This document shows, piece by piece, positions 17,068-26,384 of a DNA stretch of 64,000 nt (the stretch's first letter is position 1; each line of letters opens with the position of its first letter). The stretch is from Chryseobacterium aureum. Lineage in GTDB: Bacteria; Bacteroidota; Bacteroidia; Flavobacteriales; Weeksellaceae. A program made the translations under genes and the position numbers. The stretch lies in assembly GCF_003971235.1 (NCBI RefSeq), contig NZ_CP034661.1, forward strand, positions 5,005,755 through 5,069,754, in the 5' to 3' direction. Under the pieces are notes generated by a model. The model was not told where the DNA came from. It saw nothing but the letters and a program-made list of their open reading frames with translations, and searched no databases.

Positions 17068-18407
17068 GATTGTTTGTTTTTATCGTTAAACTGAGAATCG
17101 GTAGGATCGTAAAGTTTCGGTACCATCTGGATCTGTCTTTTTAAAAGGAAAACAAGAATCAGGGATAATGAGATGAAAATAGCAGTAAAGAAGTAGAAAG
17201 AATACTGTATTCCCGGCATAGGAGTAACCGCATCTACTGTCCTCATAATTCCGTAAATAATCCATGGCTGTCTTCCGACTTCCGTTACCGTCCACCCAGC
17301 TTCCAGCGCAATATACCCGAAAGGTGTTGCTATTAAAAAGGTTTTTAACAGCCAGTGTTTGGTCAGCCATTCTTTTCTGAAGAAGAAAGCATATAAATAA
17401 ATAGCCCCAATACCAATCATTACCACTCCGAAGAAGATCATAATCTGAAAAGCATAATGTACAACTGCAATCGGAGGCCATTCGTCTCGTGGGAAATCTT
17501 TAAGCCCTTTTACTTCAGCATTGAAATCATTACTTACCAGAAAACTTAAAACTTTTGGAATTTTCACCGCATATTTCACTTCCTCTTTTTGCTCATCCGG
17601 AATTCCCCCGATCACAAATGAAGCCCCTTTTTCAGTTTCAAAATGAGCTTCCATAGCCGCTAATTTGATTGGTTGTCTTTCTGCTACCGATTTAGCAGCA
17701 ACATCACCGCTTAACGGTGCTCCAAATGCTCCGATCAATGCAAAACCTACCGCAATTCTAAAAGCTTTAGTGTGAAATTCAATATTTCTTTTTCGCATAA
17801 TCATAAAGGCATGAACTCCGGCTACAGCAAATCCCGTTGCACAGAATGCAGCCACCGTCATATGAAGTGCCTGCGGAAACCAGGCATCATTAAACATTGC
17901 TTTGATAGGATCTATATTGAGATATTGCCCGTTGATGTAATCAAAACCTGTAGGAGAGTTCATCCAAGAATTGGCCGCAACCACCAGAATTCCGGAAGCC
18001 AGCCCGCTCAGTCCCACAAGAAATCCGCAGAACCAGTGAAACCATTTATTGAATCTTTCCCAGCCGTATAAAAAGAACCCGATCGCAATTGCTTCAATGA
18101 AAAAGGCGGTTCCTTCCAAAGAAAAAGGCATTCCGAAAATAGGACCTGCATGTTTCATAAAGCCAGGCCATAAAAGTCCCAGTTCAAAAGAAAGCATTGT
18201 TCCGGAAACTGCCCCTGTCGCAAAAAGAATAGCCACCCCTTTGCTCCATGCTTTTGTAAGTCCTTTATATACCTCATTATTCGTTTTAAGGTATTTCCAA
18301 TGGGCAAAAGCCATCAGAAAAGGCATCACCATACCCACACAGGAGAATATAATATGAAAGCCCAGAGAAAGTGCCATCTGAGCGCGTGCTGCTATAAAGT
18401 CATCCAT
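17064..18407 (-). CDS. cydA: cytochrome bd oxidase subunit I
   Basis: CydA carries haems b558, b595 and d and the quinol site. At 447 residues it is shorter than E. coli CydA (522) and belongs to the short Q-loop type. His18 in LSLGFHIIF is the N-terminal haem ligand, ALHMTVAAF carries a second His, and the GRQPW motif appears in WTVTEVGRQPWIIYG. It is the first gene of cydAB. I found no TAnnTTTG box close to its start, so a regulator-dependent promoter is possible. Confidence 0.96.
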   Translation of the reverse strand: MDDFIAARAQMALSLGFHIIFSCVGMVMPFLMAFAHWKYLKTNNEVYKGLTKAWSKGVAILFATGAVSGTMLSFELGLLWPGFMKHAGPIFGMPFSLEGTAFFIEAIAIGFFLYGWERFNKWFHWFCGFLVGLSGLASGILVVAANSWMNSPTGFDYINGQYLNIDPIKAMFNDAWFPQALHMTVAAFCATGFAVAGVHAFMIMRKRNIEFHTKAFRIAVGFALIGAFGAPLSGDVAAKSVAERQPIKLAAMEAHFETEKGASFVIGGIPDEQKEEVKYAVKIPKVLSFLVSNDFNAEVKGLKDFPRDEWPPIAVVHYAFQIMIFFGVVMIGIGAIYLYAFFFRKEWLTKHWLLKTFLIATPFGYIALEAGWTVTEVGRQPWIIYGIMRTVDAVTPMPGIQYSFYFFTAIFISLSLILVFLLKRQIQMVPKLYDPTDSQFNDKNKQS

Positions 18408-18642
18408 AATATCAACTTTTCAGTAAATAAATTTACGCATAAATTATTGATGTTGAATATGATTTACAACAGTTGGTATTTCACCGATACAGTTTAATTT
18501 TGAATCTTTTATTGATATCCTTATTCCTTATATTTTCACTAAGAAAACTCTACATTTTTTTGACACTTTTTAACTTTCATACCTCGAAAAAAATCACGAT
18601 ATTTGTGAGTCTTTGCATAGAGCAGGATTTTTAATTTTTAAT

Positions 18643-20577
18643 ATGAGTCAAAAACAATATACAGCTAGTAGTATTCAGGCATTGGAAGGGATGGAGCACG
18701 TTCGTATGCGTCCTTCAATGTACATTGGTGATGTAGGAGTCAGAGGACTTCACCACTTGGTTTATGAAGTAGTAGATAACTCTATTGACGAGGCATTGGC
18801 AGGGTACTGCGACACAATCTTCGTAAGCATCAAGGAAGGAAACGGAATTGAAGTAAGTGATAACGGTAGAGGGATCCCGGTTGATTTCCACGAAAAAGAG
18901 CAGAAATCGGCCCTTGAAGTGGTCATGACAAAAATTGGAGCGGGAGGTAAGTTTGACAAAGACTCTTATAAGGTTTCAGGAGGTCTTCACGGAGTGGGGG
19001 TTTCTTGTGTGAACGCACTTTCCAACGAGATGATCACTACTGTTTACAGGGATGGAAATGTTTACCAGCAGATTTATTCAAGAGGAAAAGCACAGACAGG
19101 TGTTGAAGAGATTGGCCACAGCGAAAAAAGAGGTACCAAGCAGTTTTTCCAGCCGGATGATACAATATTTACAGAATTAGTTTACAACTACGATACGTTA
19201 GCAAGCCGTTTAAGAGAACTTTCTTACCTTAATAAAGGGATTACCATTACCCTTACTGATGAAAGAGAAAAACTGGAAGACGGTTCTTTCAGAACTGAAG
19301 TATTTCATTCTGAAGGAGGGTTAAAAGAATTTGTTGCTTACATCGACGGCAGCCGTGAATCAATCATGGAGCATGTGATTTTTATGGAAGGAGAAAGAGA
19401 TGATATCCCCGTAGAAGTTGCCATGCGTTATAATACCTCTTTCAACGAGAACCTTCACTCTTATGTAAACAATATCAATACCCATGAAGGAGGAACTCAC
19501 CTTGCCGGTTTTAGACGTGCTTTGACGAGAACCCTTAAGAAATATGCCGATGATCTGGGGATTCCGCAGAAAGAAAAAGTAGAAGTTACAGGAGATGATT
19601 TCCGTGAAGGGTTAACAGCTGTGATTTCCGTAAAAGTAATGGAACCTCAGTTTGAAGGACAGACCAAAACAAAATTAGGAAACTCTGAAGTTTCCGGAGC
19701 TGTAGATAAAATTGTAGGAGAAATGCTTACTAACTTCCTAGAAGAGAATCCTGCAGAAGCGAAGCTGATTGTTCAGAAAGTAGTTTTGGCTGCCAAAGCA
19801 AGACAAGCCGCTAAGAAAGCCCGTGAAATGGTTCAGAGAAAATCTCCTATGGGAGGTTCCGGTCTTCCCGGGAAGTTATCTGACTGCTCTTCCAAAGACC
19901 CGGCAGAATCTGAGATTTTCCTCGTAGAGGGAGATTCCGCAGGTGGAACAGCTAAGCAGGGTAGAGACAGACATTTCCAGGCTATCCTTCCGTTAAGAGG
20001 TAAAATTTTGAACGTAGAAAAGTCTATGCTTCATAAAGTTTACGATAATGAGGAGATCAGAAATATCTATACCGCTCTTGGAGTTTCTGTAGGAACAGAA
20101 GAAGACAGCAAAGCTCTGAATATGGCAAAGCTAAGATACCACAAGATCGTGATCATGACCGATGCCGATATTGACGGATCTCACATTTCTACATTGATCC
20201 TTACTTTCTTCTTCAGATATATGAAGGAACTTATTGAGAACGGGTATATCTATATTGCCCAACCTCCTTTATATCTACTCAAGAAAGGAAACAAAAAAGT
20301 GTATGCTTATAACGAAAAAGAACGTGAAGAGTTTACGCTGGACATGGCACCGGACGGAAAAGGAGTAGAAGTGCAACGTTACAAAGGTCTTGGAGAGATG
20401 AACCCTGAACAGCTATGGGAAACAACGCTTAACCCTGAACACAGGATTCTGAAGCAGGTAACTATTGATAATGCAGTGGAAGCAGACAGTATTTTCTCAA
20501 TGCTGATGGGAGATGAAGTTCCACCAAGAAGAGAGTTTATCGAGAAAAATGCAAAATATGCAAAAATTGATGCATAA
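18643..20577 (+). CDS. gyrB: DNA gyrase subunit B
   Basis: GyrB is the ATPase subunit of gyrase, which introduces negative supercoils. The frame opens at 18613, but MSQKQYTASSIQALEGMEHV is the conserved start, giving 644 residues from the ATG at 18643. The GHKL ATPase has EVVDNSIDEALAG, SDNGRGIPV and GGLHGVGVSCVNAL. The Toprim domain has EGDSAGGTAKQGRDR and DADIDGSHI. The C-terminal tail ends QRYKGLGEMNPEQLWET. It is monocistronic, with a strong terminator at 20601. Confidence 0.97.
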   Translation: MSQKQYTASSIQALEGMEHVRMRPSMYIGDVGVRGLHHLVYEVVDNSIDEALAGYCDTIFVSIKEGNGIEVSDNGRGIPVDFHEKEQKSALEVVMTKIGAGGKFDKDSYKVSGGLHGVGVSCVNALSNEMITTVYRDGNVYQQIYSRGKAQTGVEEIGHSEKRGTKQFFQPDDTIFTELVYNYDTLASRLRELSYLNKGITITLTDEREKLEDGSFRTEVFHSEGGLKEFVAYIDGSRESIMEHVIFMEGERDDIPVEVAMRYNTSFNENLHSYVNNINTHEGGTHLAGFRRALTRTLKKYADDLGIPQKEKVEVTGDDFREGLTAVISVKVMEPQFEGQTKTKLGNSEVSGAVDKIVGEMLTNFLEENPAEAKLIVQKVVLAAKARQAAKKAREMVQRKSPMGGSGLPGKLSDCSSKDPAESEIFLVEGDSAGGTAKQGRDRHFQAILPLRGKILNVEKSMLHKVYDNEEIRNIYTALGVSVGTEEDSKALNMAKLRYHKIVIMTDADIDGSHISTLILTFFFRYMKELIENGYIYIAQPPLYLLKKGNKKVYAYNEKEREEFTLDMAPDGKGVEVQRYKGLGEMNPEQLWETTLNPEHRILKQVTIDNAVEADSIFSMLMGDEVPPRREFIEKNAKYAKIDA

Positions 20578-20600
20578 ACCTTTTTAAAAAATATAATAAA

Positions 20601-20631
20601 AAAAGCTTCTAATTATTTAGAAGCTTTTTTT
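20601..20631 (+). terminator. gyrB terminator
   Basis: AAAAGCTTCTAA and TTAGAAGCTTTT flank a short loop and run into a T tract. The T tract overlaps the next gene's -7 box. Confidence 0.9.
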
Positions 20632-20638
20632 ATATTTG
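20631..20638 (+). promoter_or_regulatory. -7 box of the DUF5684-like gene
   Basis: TATATTTG matches TAnnTTTG, 22 nt before the ATG at 20661. Confidence 0.6.
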
Positions 20639-20660
20639 GATAAACCAAAAAAACAATAAT

Positions 20661-21083
20661 ATGTTAACTCTTTTACAAACAGACCCTTACAATGGGGCAG
20701 ATGCCGCGTCTGGTGCAATTGCAGCCGGATTAGGAATCGGGACGATGTTCTTCGGCTTACTATGCTATATCTTCTATGGATACTGTATGTACAAAATCTT
20801 CCAGAAAGCAGGGAGACAAGATGCATGGGCCGCCTTTATACCAATTTATAATACGATTGTATTACTGGAAATCGTAAAAAAGCCAATATGGTGGATCATC
20901 CTTTTCTTTATCCCATTGGTGAATATCTATGCCTGCTGGGTGGTTTATGACAGGCTCGCTAAAGGTTTTTCTAAAGAAACACCTCTCTACACCATTCTGA
21001 TTCTTCTTTTTGGGTTTATCTTTATTCCTGTATTAGGCCTTGGAAGTGATCAGTATGATAGTAAACTGGTTCCAAATGATTAA
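20661..21083 (+). CDS. small multi-pass membrane protein (DUF5684-like)
   Basis: The 140-residue product has three or four hydrophobic segments: GIGTMFFGLLCYIFYGYCMY, WWIILFFIPLVNIYACWVVY and YTILILLFGFIFIPVLG. The loop KAGRQDAWAAFIPIYNTIVLL resembles DUF5684 proteins, sometimes found fused to signal peptidase I. No catalytic residues are visible, and the function is unknown. It is flanked by terminators on both sides, so it is expressed alone. Confidence 0.8.
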   Translation: MLTLLQTDPYNGADAASGAIAAGLGIGTMFFGLLCYIFYGYCMYKIFQKAGRQDAWAAFIPIYNTIVLLEIVKKPIWWIILFFIPLVNIYACWVVYDRLAKGFSKETPLYTILILLFGFIFIPVLGLGSDQYDSKLVPND

Positions 21084-21099
21084 AAAAGACAAAAAATGT

Positions 21100-21127
21100 A
21101 AAGACTTCAGAAATGAGGTCTTTTTTT
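21100..21127 (+). terminator. terminator of the DUF5684-like gene
   Basis: AAAGACTTC and GAGGTCTTT pair with one G-U and are followed by a T tract, 17 nt after the stop codon. Confidence 0.8.
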
Positions 21128-21216
21128 ATAACCTATTTCTTTCATTGTAGAATTTATTGTACTTCCTGTTGTTATTAATTCTACATCATCCCGATATCCC
21201 GAATTATAATTTATTT

Positions 21217-21433
21217 TAAATTTGAAATGCAGACAAAAATGAAATTTATCCATTATGCCATAGAATACATATTCTCTTCTCCCAATATAGAATGAGTATA
21301 AATATTCTTTTTTAACTTTTCAGAATGTGATGATGAAAAGTTGGTAATGTGTTCATTTCCTTATAAGTACATTTAAAACAGTGCTTTTTTAAGTATTAGG
21401 TTAAGGCTTCATATGTTGAAGCCTTTTATATTT
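21217..21433 (+). ncRNA. possible small transcript between a -7 box and an orphan terminator
   Basis: The 399-bp gap 21084-21482 has no gene. TAAATTTG (21217-21224) is a -7 match. A good intrinsic terminator (AAGGCTTCA-TATGT-TGAAGCCTT, 21403-21425, then a T tract) ends the stretch although the preceding gene already has its own terminator. A transcript of about 200 nt would explain the second terminator. There is no -33 box and no recognised RNA family, so this is tentative. Confidence 0.3.
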
Positions 21434-21458
21434 TTTTTAACAGTTATTAAGATTTTAT

Positions 21459-21466
21459 TATTTTTG
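21459..21466 (+). promoter_or_regulatory. -7 box for the DUF3857 gene pair
   Basis: TATTTTTG lies 16 nt before the start at 21483, downstream of the orphan terminator. Confidence 0.55.
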
Positions 21467-21482
21467 CGTAATTTTAATAACT

Positions 21483-23375
21483 ATGATGAAAATACTAGTT
21501 CTTGGGGCGCTTTCCGTTGCCTCGTTATATTTTGCACAAAGCTATCCTGCTTCAGCAATTCCCGAAAATTTAAAGAAAAATGCTAACGTAGTTATCCGAA
21601 AGGATTTTACCACAGCCCAGATCAATAAAGTAGATGAAATAAAATACCAGTATAACACCGTCACTACCGTTTTAAACAAAGACGGTAACGAACAGGCTGT
21701 TGTTTATATTCCTTACGATAAAGCAAGACGTATTTCAAACATAAAAGTCATTATTTATGATGAAGCCGGAAAAAAGATCAAGAGTGTTTCAAAGTCTGAT
21801 TTTCAGGATATAGCCAATAATTCTCAGGGAGTTTTTTATTCGGATAACAGAATGCTTGTATATTCGTATACACCCGCCCAGTATCCTTATACAATAGATT
21901 TCTCTTATGAGACAAATGATGAAAATACAGTTTTCATTCCTGATTTTGTGCCTTTTACCTCTGTAAAAACATCGTTGGAAGAAGCACAGTTTAAGGTTGT
22001 TAATAACTCAGGAATCGAGCTTAGAACTAAAATCTATCCCTCAAAATATAATTATGCAGCTGTAATCGAAAGCGGAACTGCCAATGATAAAACCTATTCG
22101 TATAAAAATGTACCTGCTATAGATGATGCATTTATGATACCACAGCCTGTTAAAATTCTGCCTTCCGTCAACTTTGCTCTGGCAAAATTCAGTCTAGCAG
22201 GGAAGCAGGGAACGCTAAATAACTGGAAAGATTTCGGAACATGGATTTATAATGATCTTCTCATACCCGTTTCAGGATCTACACCTGCCATTAAAGCAGA
22301 AGTAGCTTCCTTACAACTGCAGGGTTCTGTAGAAGATAAGGTAAAAAAAATCTATCAGTACATGCAGAACAAAAGCCGTTATATTGCAGTATCATTGGGG
22401 ATAGGAGGCTGGCAGCCTATGCTGCCGGATGAGGTTCAGAAAAAAGGATATGGAGACTGCAAAGGACTTACCAATTATATGAGAATTCTTTTGACAGAGG
22501 CGGGGATTCCGTCTACGTACTGTATCATCAATTCTGGCCGCTCGCAGGTTTCTTTTGATCCTGAATTCCCTTCTATGGGGGGAAATCACGTTATCCTTAT
22601 GGTTCCTACGGAAAAAGGAAATATCTGGCTTGAGAATACCTCGCAGCAAATTGCATTTAATCATTTAGGATACACTACCACCGATAGGAATGTGCTTGCT
22701 GTAACCCAAAAAGGAATTGAACTGATCAATACACCCACTTATAAAGCAGAACAGAATAAAGAAAAGCAAGTCCTGAGAATTAACCTTAATGAAGATAACA
22801 GCATTACAGGAACAGGAAACTTTGCCTACACAGGAAATCAGTATGATTATAATTTGAGGTTTGCCAATCTTAATCCTAAAGAGAAAAATGAAGCAGTAAA
22901 AGGAACATTTGATATTTTAAACTTTGAAAAGGTTGAAATGAAAAATTTTAATAATGACAGAGACAATGCCATTATTACCTATGATCTGGATTTTAAAACC
23001 AATAACTTTTCTAAAAAAGCAGGAAACAGCCTTCTGTTCAGATCTATACCTATTTTTTCTGATGTTATCTATAAAACGGACGAAAGCCGCGAACTTCCTT
23101 TTGAAGTTAATATGTCTTTTGAGGATGAATATGAAATTGCATTTATTCTTCCTAAAGGCTACAAAATTGATGAAACCCCGGATAATTCTGCAATTACTTC
23201 AGAATTTGGATCTTATAAATTAAGCTTTGTAAAAAATGATGATCAGGTGAAAGTGATCAGAAAAATGCAGATTAACAAAGGGTTATATCCCAAAGAAAAA
23301 TACAATGACTATATAAGCTTCAGAAAAAAAATTATGAACATGGATAATTCAAAAATCTTAATAACTAAAATATAA
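21483..23375 (+). CDS. secreted DUF3857/transglutaminase-like protein
   Basis: This 630-residue protein has an N-terminal signal peptide (ILVLGALSVASLYFAQS), a DUF3857 beta domain, and a transglutaminase-like cysteine protease fold. The nucleophile is Cys326 in GYGDCKGLTNYM and the His is His369 in GGNHVIL. The third position (IWLENTSQ) carries Glu or Asn where Asp is usual. It is followed 2 nt later by a paralogue. The substrate is unknown; such proteins are common in the Bacteroidetes envelope. A second in-frame ATG one codon later is equally plausible as the start. Confidence 0.88.
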   Translation: MMKILVLGALSVASLYFAQSYPASAIPENLKKNANVVIRKDFTTAQINKVDEIKYQYNTVTTVLNKDGNEQAVVYIPYDKARRISNIKVIIYDEAGKKIKSVSKSDFQDIANNSQGVFYSDNRMLVYSYTPAQYPYTIDFSYETNDENTVFIPDFVPFTSVKTSLEEAQFKVVNNSGIELRTKIYPSKYNYAAVIESGTANDKTYSYKNVPAIDDAFMIPQPVKILPSVNFALAKFSLAGKQGTLNNWKDFGTWIYNDLLIPVSGSTPAIKAEVASLQLQGSVEDKVKKIYQYMQNKSRYIAVSLGIGGWQPMLPDEVQKKGYGDCKGLTNYMRILLTEAGIPSTYCIINSGRSQVSFDPEFPSMGGNHVILMVPTEKGNIWLENTSQQIAFNHLGYTTTDRNVLAVTQKGIELINTPTYKAEQNKEKQVLRINLNEDNSITGTGNFAYTGNQYDYNLRFANLNPKEKNEAVKGTFDILNFEKVEMKNFNNDRDNAIITYDLDFKTNNFSKKAGNSLLFRSIPIFSDVIYKTDESRELPFEVNMSFEDEYEIAFILPKGYKIDETPDNSAITSEFGSYKLSFVKNDDQVKVIRKMQINKGLYPKEKYNDYISFRKKIMNMDNSKILITKI

Positions 23376-23377
23376 CG

Positions 23378-25312
23378 ATGAAAAAAATAACAGTACTGGT
23401 ATTTTGCTCTGTCAGTGCAATCATGCTGAATGCTCAGAAAAAATATGAATTCCTGAATCCTCCGAAATTTAATGATGCGGATCTGTCTAAAGTGAAATCA
23501 CTGCTGGATGAAAATGCTCCTGCTGAAATTTTGTATAAATCGGCTTACTTTATGGTAGATGCCTATACCGGAAATCTTCATAAAAAATACTTCTACAGAG
23601 TTAAAATCTATGATAAAGATAAAGCTGAGGATTGGCTGAATCTTGAAATTCCTATTTATAATGTGGGTACCAACAGAGAAACATTAGGTAAATTCAAGGC
23701 ATTTACCTATAATCTTGAAAATGGAAATGTAGTCCCTGTAAAAGTGGAGAAAAGTTCTCAGTATAAAAGTAAAGAGAATAAATATGTAAGCCTTACAAAA
23801 TTTGCTTTTCCTAATGTGAAAAACGGATCTGTCTTGGAATATCAGTATGAAATTGTATCTCCGTTTCTTTTCACGATTCCGGAAGTGCTTATAGAGTCAG
23901 ACACTCCTTCGCTGAATACGGAATATGTATTGGATGCTCCTCTTAATATTGCATATAATGTAAATTATACAGGTGAAATGGCTCCCAAGTACAGAGAGAT
24001 TGAAGAGAGAAATCTATACGGTTCACAGTATAAAACATATAGATTTGGCTATGAAAATATAAAAGGCTTTAAGGCTGAAAAATTTGTACGAAATGATAGA
24101 AATTTCCGTACAAAAATCAGTGCTGAGCTTAATTCAACCAATTTCAGGGAGCTTAAACTGTATTCATCATCCTGGGATCAGATCGGGAAAAGGCTTTACC
24201 AGGATGAAGATTTTGGGGAACAGCTGAAAAAAACAAAGCTTGCCAAAGAAAATATGCCGGCTGGAGTGTTGGAAATTAAAAACGATCTGGAAAAAGCAAA
24301 TGCTATTTTTTCGTATGTTCAGAAGACTTTTACCTGGAATAAAGACAGAGGAGTAAGAACGGAAGACGGTATTAAAAAACTTATTGAGACCAAAATAGGG
24401 AATGCCGCAGAAATCAATCTTTTCTTAGTCATGATGCTTCGGGAAGCCGGCCTTAAAGCAGATCCGCTGGTGATTTCTACCGTAGAAAATGGAGTTATAA
24501 ATCTGGTGTCCCCCAATATCTCCAATATGAATTTTGTATTGGCAGCCCTTAATCTTAATGATCAGCTCCATATTTATGATGCTACATCAAAACAGTCTTC
24601 ACTGGACGAAATTCCGCTTAAAGACTGGAATCAGTTTGGAATCCTGCTTACCAAAGATAAAACACTGCAGATTCAGATGACGAATACAAAATCCAGTAAT
24701 ACTTTCCTTACGGCCAATGCGAAGATCAATGACGACGGAACTGTTTCCGGTACTTATTCCGACAGGGATACCGGTGCCTATGCAATGTATGTGAAAGACA
24801 GTTATGATGACAATGCAGAAAAGTATAAAAAACAGTACAAGGAAAACTTTTCGATGGACTTTACGGATATCAATTCAAAAGTATTGGAAAATGGAGATTT
24901 TGAAAGCAACATGAAATTCTCTTCATCAAACCTTATTGATAAAGTAGGAAAGAAAATGATTATCAATCCGATGTTGTTTTTAAGCAAAAGCTCCAATGAG
25001 TTTGATCAGACAGAGGCAAGAAGATTTCCTATTGATTTTGGTTCCCCTACCACCAAAGTTAAAAAAGTTACCCTTGAAATTCCTGAAGGGTATGTGATTG
25101 AAGAAATGCCTAAAGAAAAAAGGATTGTTACTGAAGATAAAGAGATCGCATATACTTATTCTGTAGAGCAGAAAGGGAATAAACTGGAGGTGACCACTAC
25201 TACAAAAATCAGCAGTGCAGATTATCCAAAAGAATACTATCCGGCATTCAAGCAGATTTGGGGAGTTGCTTCAAAATTTGAAAACCAGGTCATTAGCCTG
25301 ATACGTAAATAA
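23378..25312 (+). CDS. secreted DUF3857/transglutaminase-like paralogue, apparently catalytically inactive
   Basis: The 644-residue protein has a signal peptide (MKKITVLVFCSVSAIMLNAQ) and the same domain plan as its upstream neighbour. At the place of the nucleophile motif GDCKG it reads GNAAEINLFLVMMLREAGL, so Cys is replaced by Ala. The expected His region reads MNFVLAALNL without His. Asp of IYDATSK remains. It is probably a non-catalytic partner or binding protein. The 2-nt spacing makes co-translation with the first gene likely. It ends at a terminator (25316). Confidence 0.85.
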   Translation: MKKITVLVFCSVSAIMLNAQKKYEFLNPPKFNDADLSKVKSLLDENAPAEILYKSAYFMVDAYTGNLHKKYFYRVKIYDKDKAEDWLNLEIPIYNVGTNRETLGKFKAFTYNLENGNVVPVKVEKSSQYKSKENKYVSLTKFAFPNVKNGSVLEYQYEIVSPFLFTIPEVLIESDTPSLNTEYVLDAPLNIAYNVNYTGEMAPKYREIEERNLYGSQYKTYRFGYENIKGFKAEKFVRNDRNFRTKISAELNSTNFRELKLYSSSWDQIGKRLYQDEDFGEQLKKTKLAKENMPAGVLEIKNDLEKANAIFSYVQKTFTWNKDRGVRTEDGIKKLIETKIGNAAEINLFLVMMLREAGLKADPLVISTVENGVINLVSPNISNMNFVLAALNLNDQLHIYDATSKQSSLDEIPLKDWNQFGILLTKDKTLQIQMTNTKSSNTFLTANAKINDDGTVSGTYSDRDTGAYAMYVKDSYDDNAEKYKKQYKENFSMDFTDINSKVLENGDFESNMKFSSSNLIDKVGKKMIINPMLFLSKSSNEFDQTEARRFPIDFGSPTTKVKKVTLEIPEGYVIEEMPKEKRIVTEDKEIAYTYSVEQKGNKLEVTTTTKISSADYPKEYYPAFKQIWGVASKFENQVISLIRK

Positions 25313-25315
25313 CAT

Positions 25316-25336
25316 AAAAAACCGGATTCCTGTAAT
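25316..25336 (+). terminator. terminator of the DUF3857 pair
   Basis: AAAAACCGGATT and AATTCGGTTTTT pair around CCTGT, with a T tract, just after the second gene's stop. Confidence 0.8.
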
Positions 25337-25461
25337 TCGGTTTTTTATTTATAGATACTTTTTAACTTTAATATTTATTATCATGCAGAATATGGTTTTT
25401 CATTCTGTGAATGTTATTGATCATAAAAGAGTTTTTAATTGCCGGAATAAAATTTTATCTG

Positions 25462-25487
25462 AACCATTCATCTTTTGAATGGTTTTT
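25462..25487 (+). terminator. hairpin with T tract upstream of the DUF3298-like lipoprotein
   Basis: AACCATTCA-TCTTT-TGAATGGTT is followed by TTT. It lies 25 nt before the next ATG. It may be a leader terminator or the end of an unrecognised short transcript from 25340-25460. Confidence 0.5.
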
Positions 25488-25512
25488 GTATATGATATGT
25501 AAAATTAAACTT

Positions 25513-26340
25513 ATGAAAAATACGATTGCTGTCTTAGCATTATCTTCTTTTTTAGCGTTTACTGCCTGTAATAAAGGCAAAACAACCGATTCTGCCTCAG
25601 AAAAAAAGGAAAATCAGGTATCTGACAAATTGATAGTAGACTCAGTAAAAGTAAATGATTCTGTGAAGGTGACAGACTCGCTGAAACTTTCTTTTACTTC
25701 AAAACTGCTGGTTTTTCCAGCCATAAAAGATAAAAAGCTGCTGGACAGTATCTATTTTCAAAATGAAAAAATCAAAGACTTTTCAAAAGCAGGTCTCCAG
25801 GCTTATCTGGATAATGAAAAAAACAGCTATTTCAATTCGGTAAAAAATGATAATAAAGACTGGGTTTCAGATGTTACTTATGCACAGAACTGGTATTCCA
25901 GTTCATATATGAACCTGATCTCTACTACGAACGGCTATATGCACATACAATATGTGGGAAGTGGCTATGAAGGTGGAGCGCATGATAATTATGGTTTTTC
26001 TGAAAGGGTTTTTGATCTAAAAAACAGCAGAAAATTAGAATTGAAAGATATCACTTCAATGCCTGAAAATAAGATTGAAGCTATTTTGATGAAGAATATT
26101 GATAAAATGAACAGCGGAACGATGGATGGTGACGGAGAAGTTAAAAATTCTGAAATGCTGCTGGTAGAAAAAATTCCGGCATCGGATAACTTTTATTTTG
26201 ATGATAAAAACCTGTATTTTCATTACAGCCCGTACGAAATTGCAGCTTTTGCCGCCGGAGATATTACCATTCCTGTGTCATGGGAAGACCTGAAAGGTAC
26301 TTTAACTGCAGAATTTAAAGAAAGAATGAAAATTAAGTAA
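25513..26340 (+). CDS. lipoprotein with DUF3298/RsiV-like C-terminal domain
   Basis: The frame is open from 25411, but MKNTIAVLALSSFLAFTACN is a clear lipoprotein signal, so the ATG at 25513 gives 275 residues with lipobox FTAC. A Ser/Lys/Val-rich linker (about 24-60) follows. The rest resembles PdaC/RsiV-like domains: YMHIQYVGSGYEGGAHDNY and the C-terminal YFHYSPYEIAAFAAGDITIPVSW. Relatives bind peptidoglycan or lysozyme, but no specific role is claimed. It has its own terminator at 26344. Confidence 0.83.
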   Translation: MKNTIAVLALSSFLAFTACNKGKTTDSASEKKENQVSDKLIVDSVKVNDSVKVTDSLKLSFTSKLLVFPAIKDKKLLDSIYFQNEKIKDFSKAGLQAYLDNEKNSYFNSVKNDNKDWVSDVTYAQNWYSSSYMNLISTTNGYMHIQYVGSGYEGGAHDNYGFSERVFDLKNSRKLELKDITSMPENKIEAILMKNIDKMNSGTMDGDGEVKNSEMLLVEKIPASDNFYFDDKNLYFHYSPYEIAAFAAGDITIPVSWEDLKGTLTAEFKERMKIK

Positions 26341-26343
26341 ATT

Positions 26344-26370
26344 AATGCTTCCAGTTTCAGGAAGCATTTT
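26344..26370 (+). terminator. terminator before the lipid kinase gene
   Basis: AATGCTTCC-AGTTTCA-GGAAGCATT is followed by TT. It is immediately followed by a -7 box. Confidence 0.75.
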
Positions 26371-26371
26371 C

Positions 26372-26379
26372 TATTTTTG
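26372..26379 (+). promoter_or_regulatory. -7 box of the lipid kinase gene
   Basis: TATTTTTG lies only 5 nt upstream of the ATG at 26385, so the mRNA may be leaderless or nearly so. Confidence 0.55.
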
Positions 26380-26384
26380 CGTTG

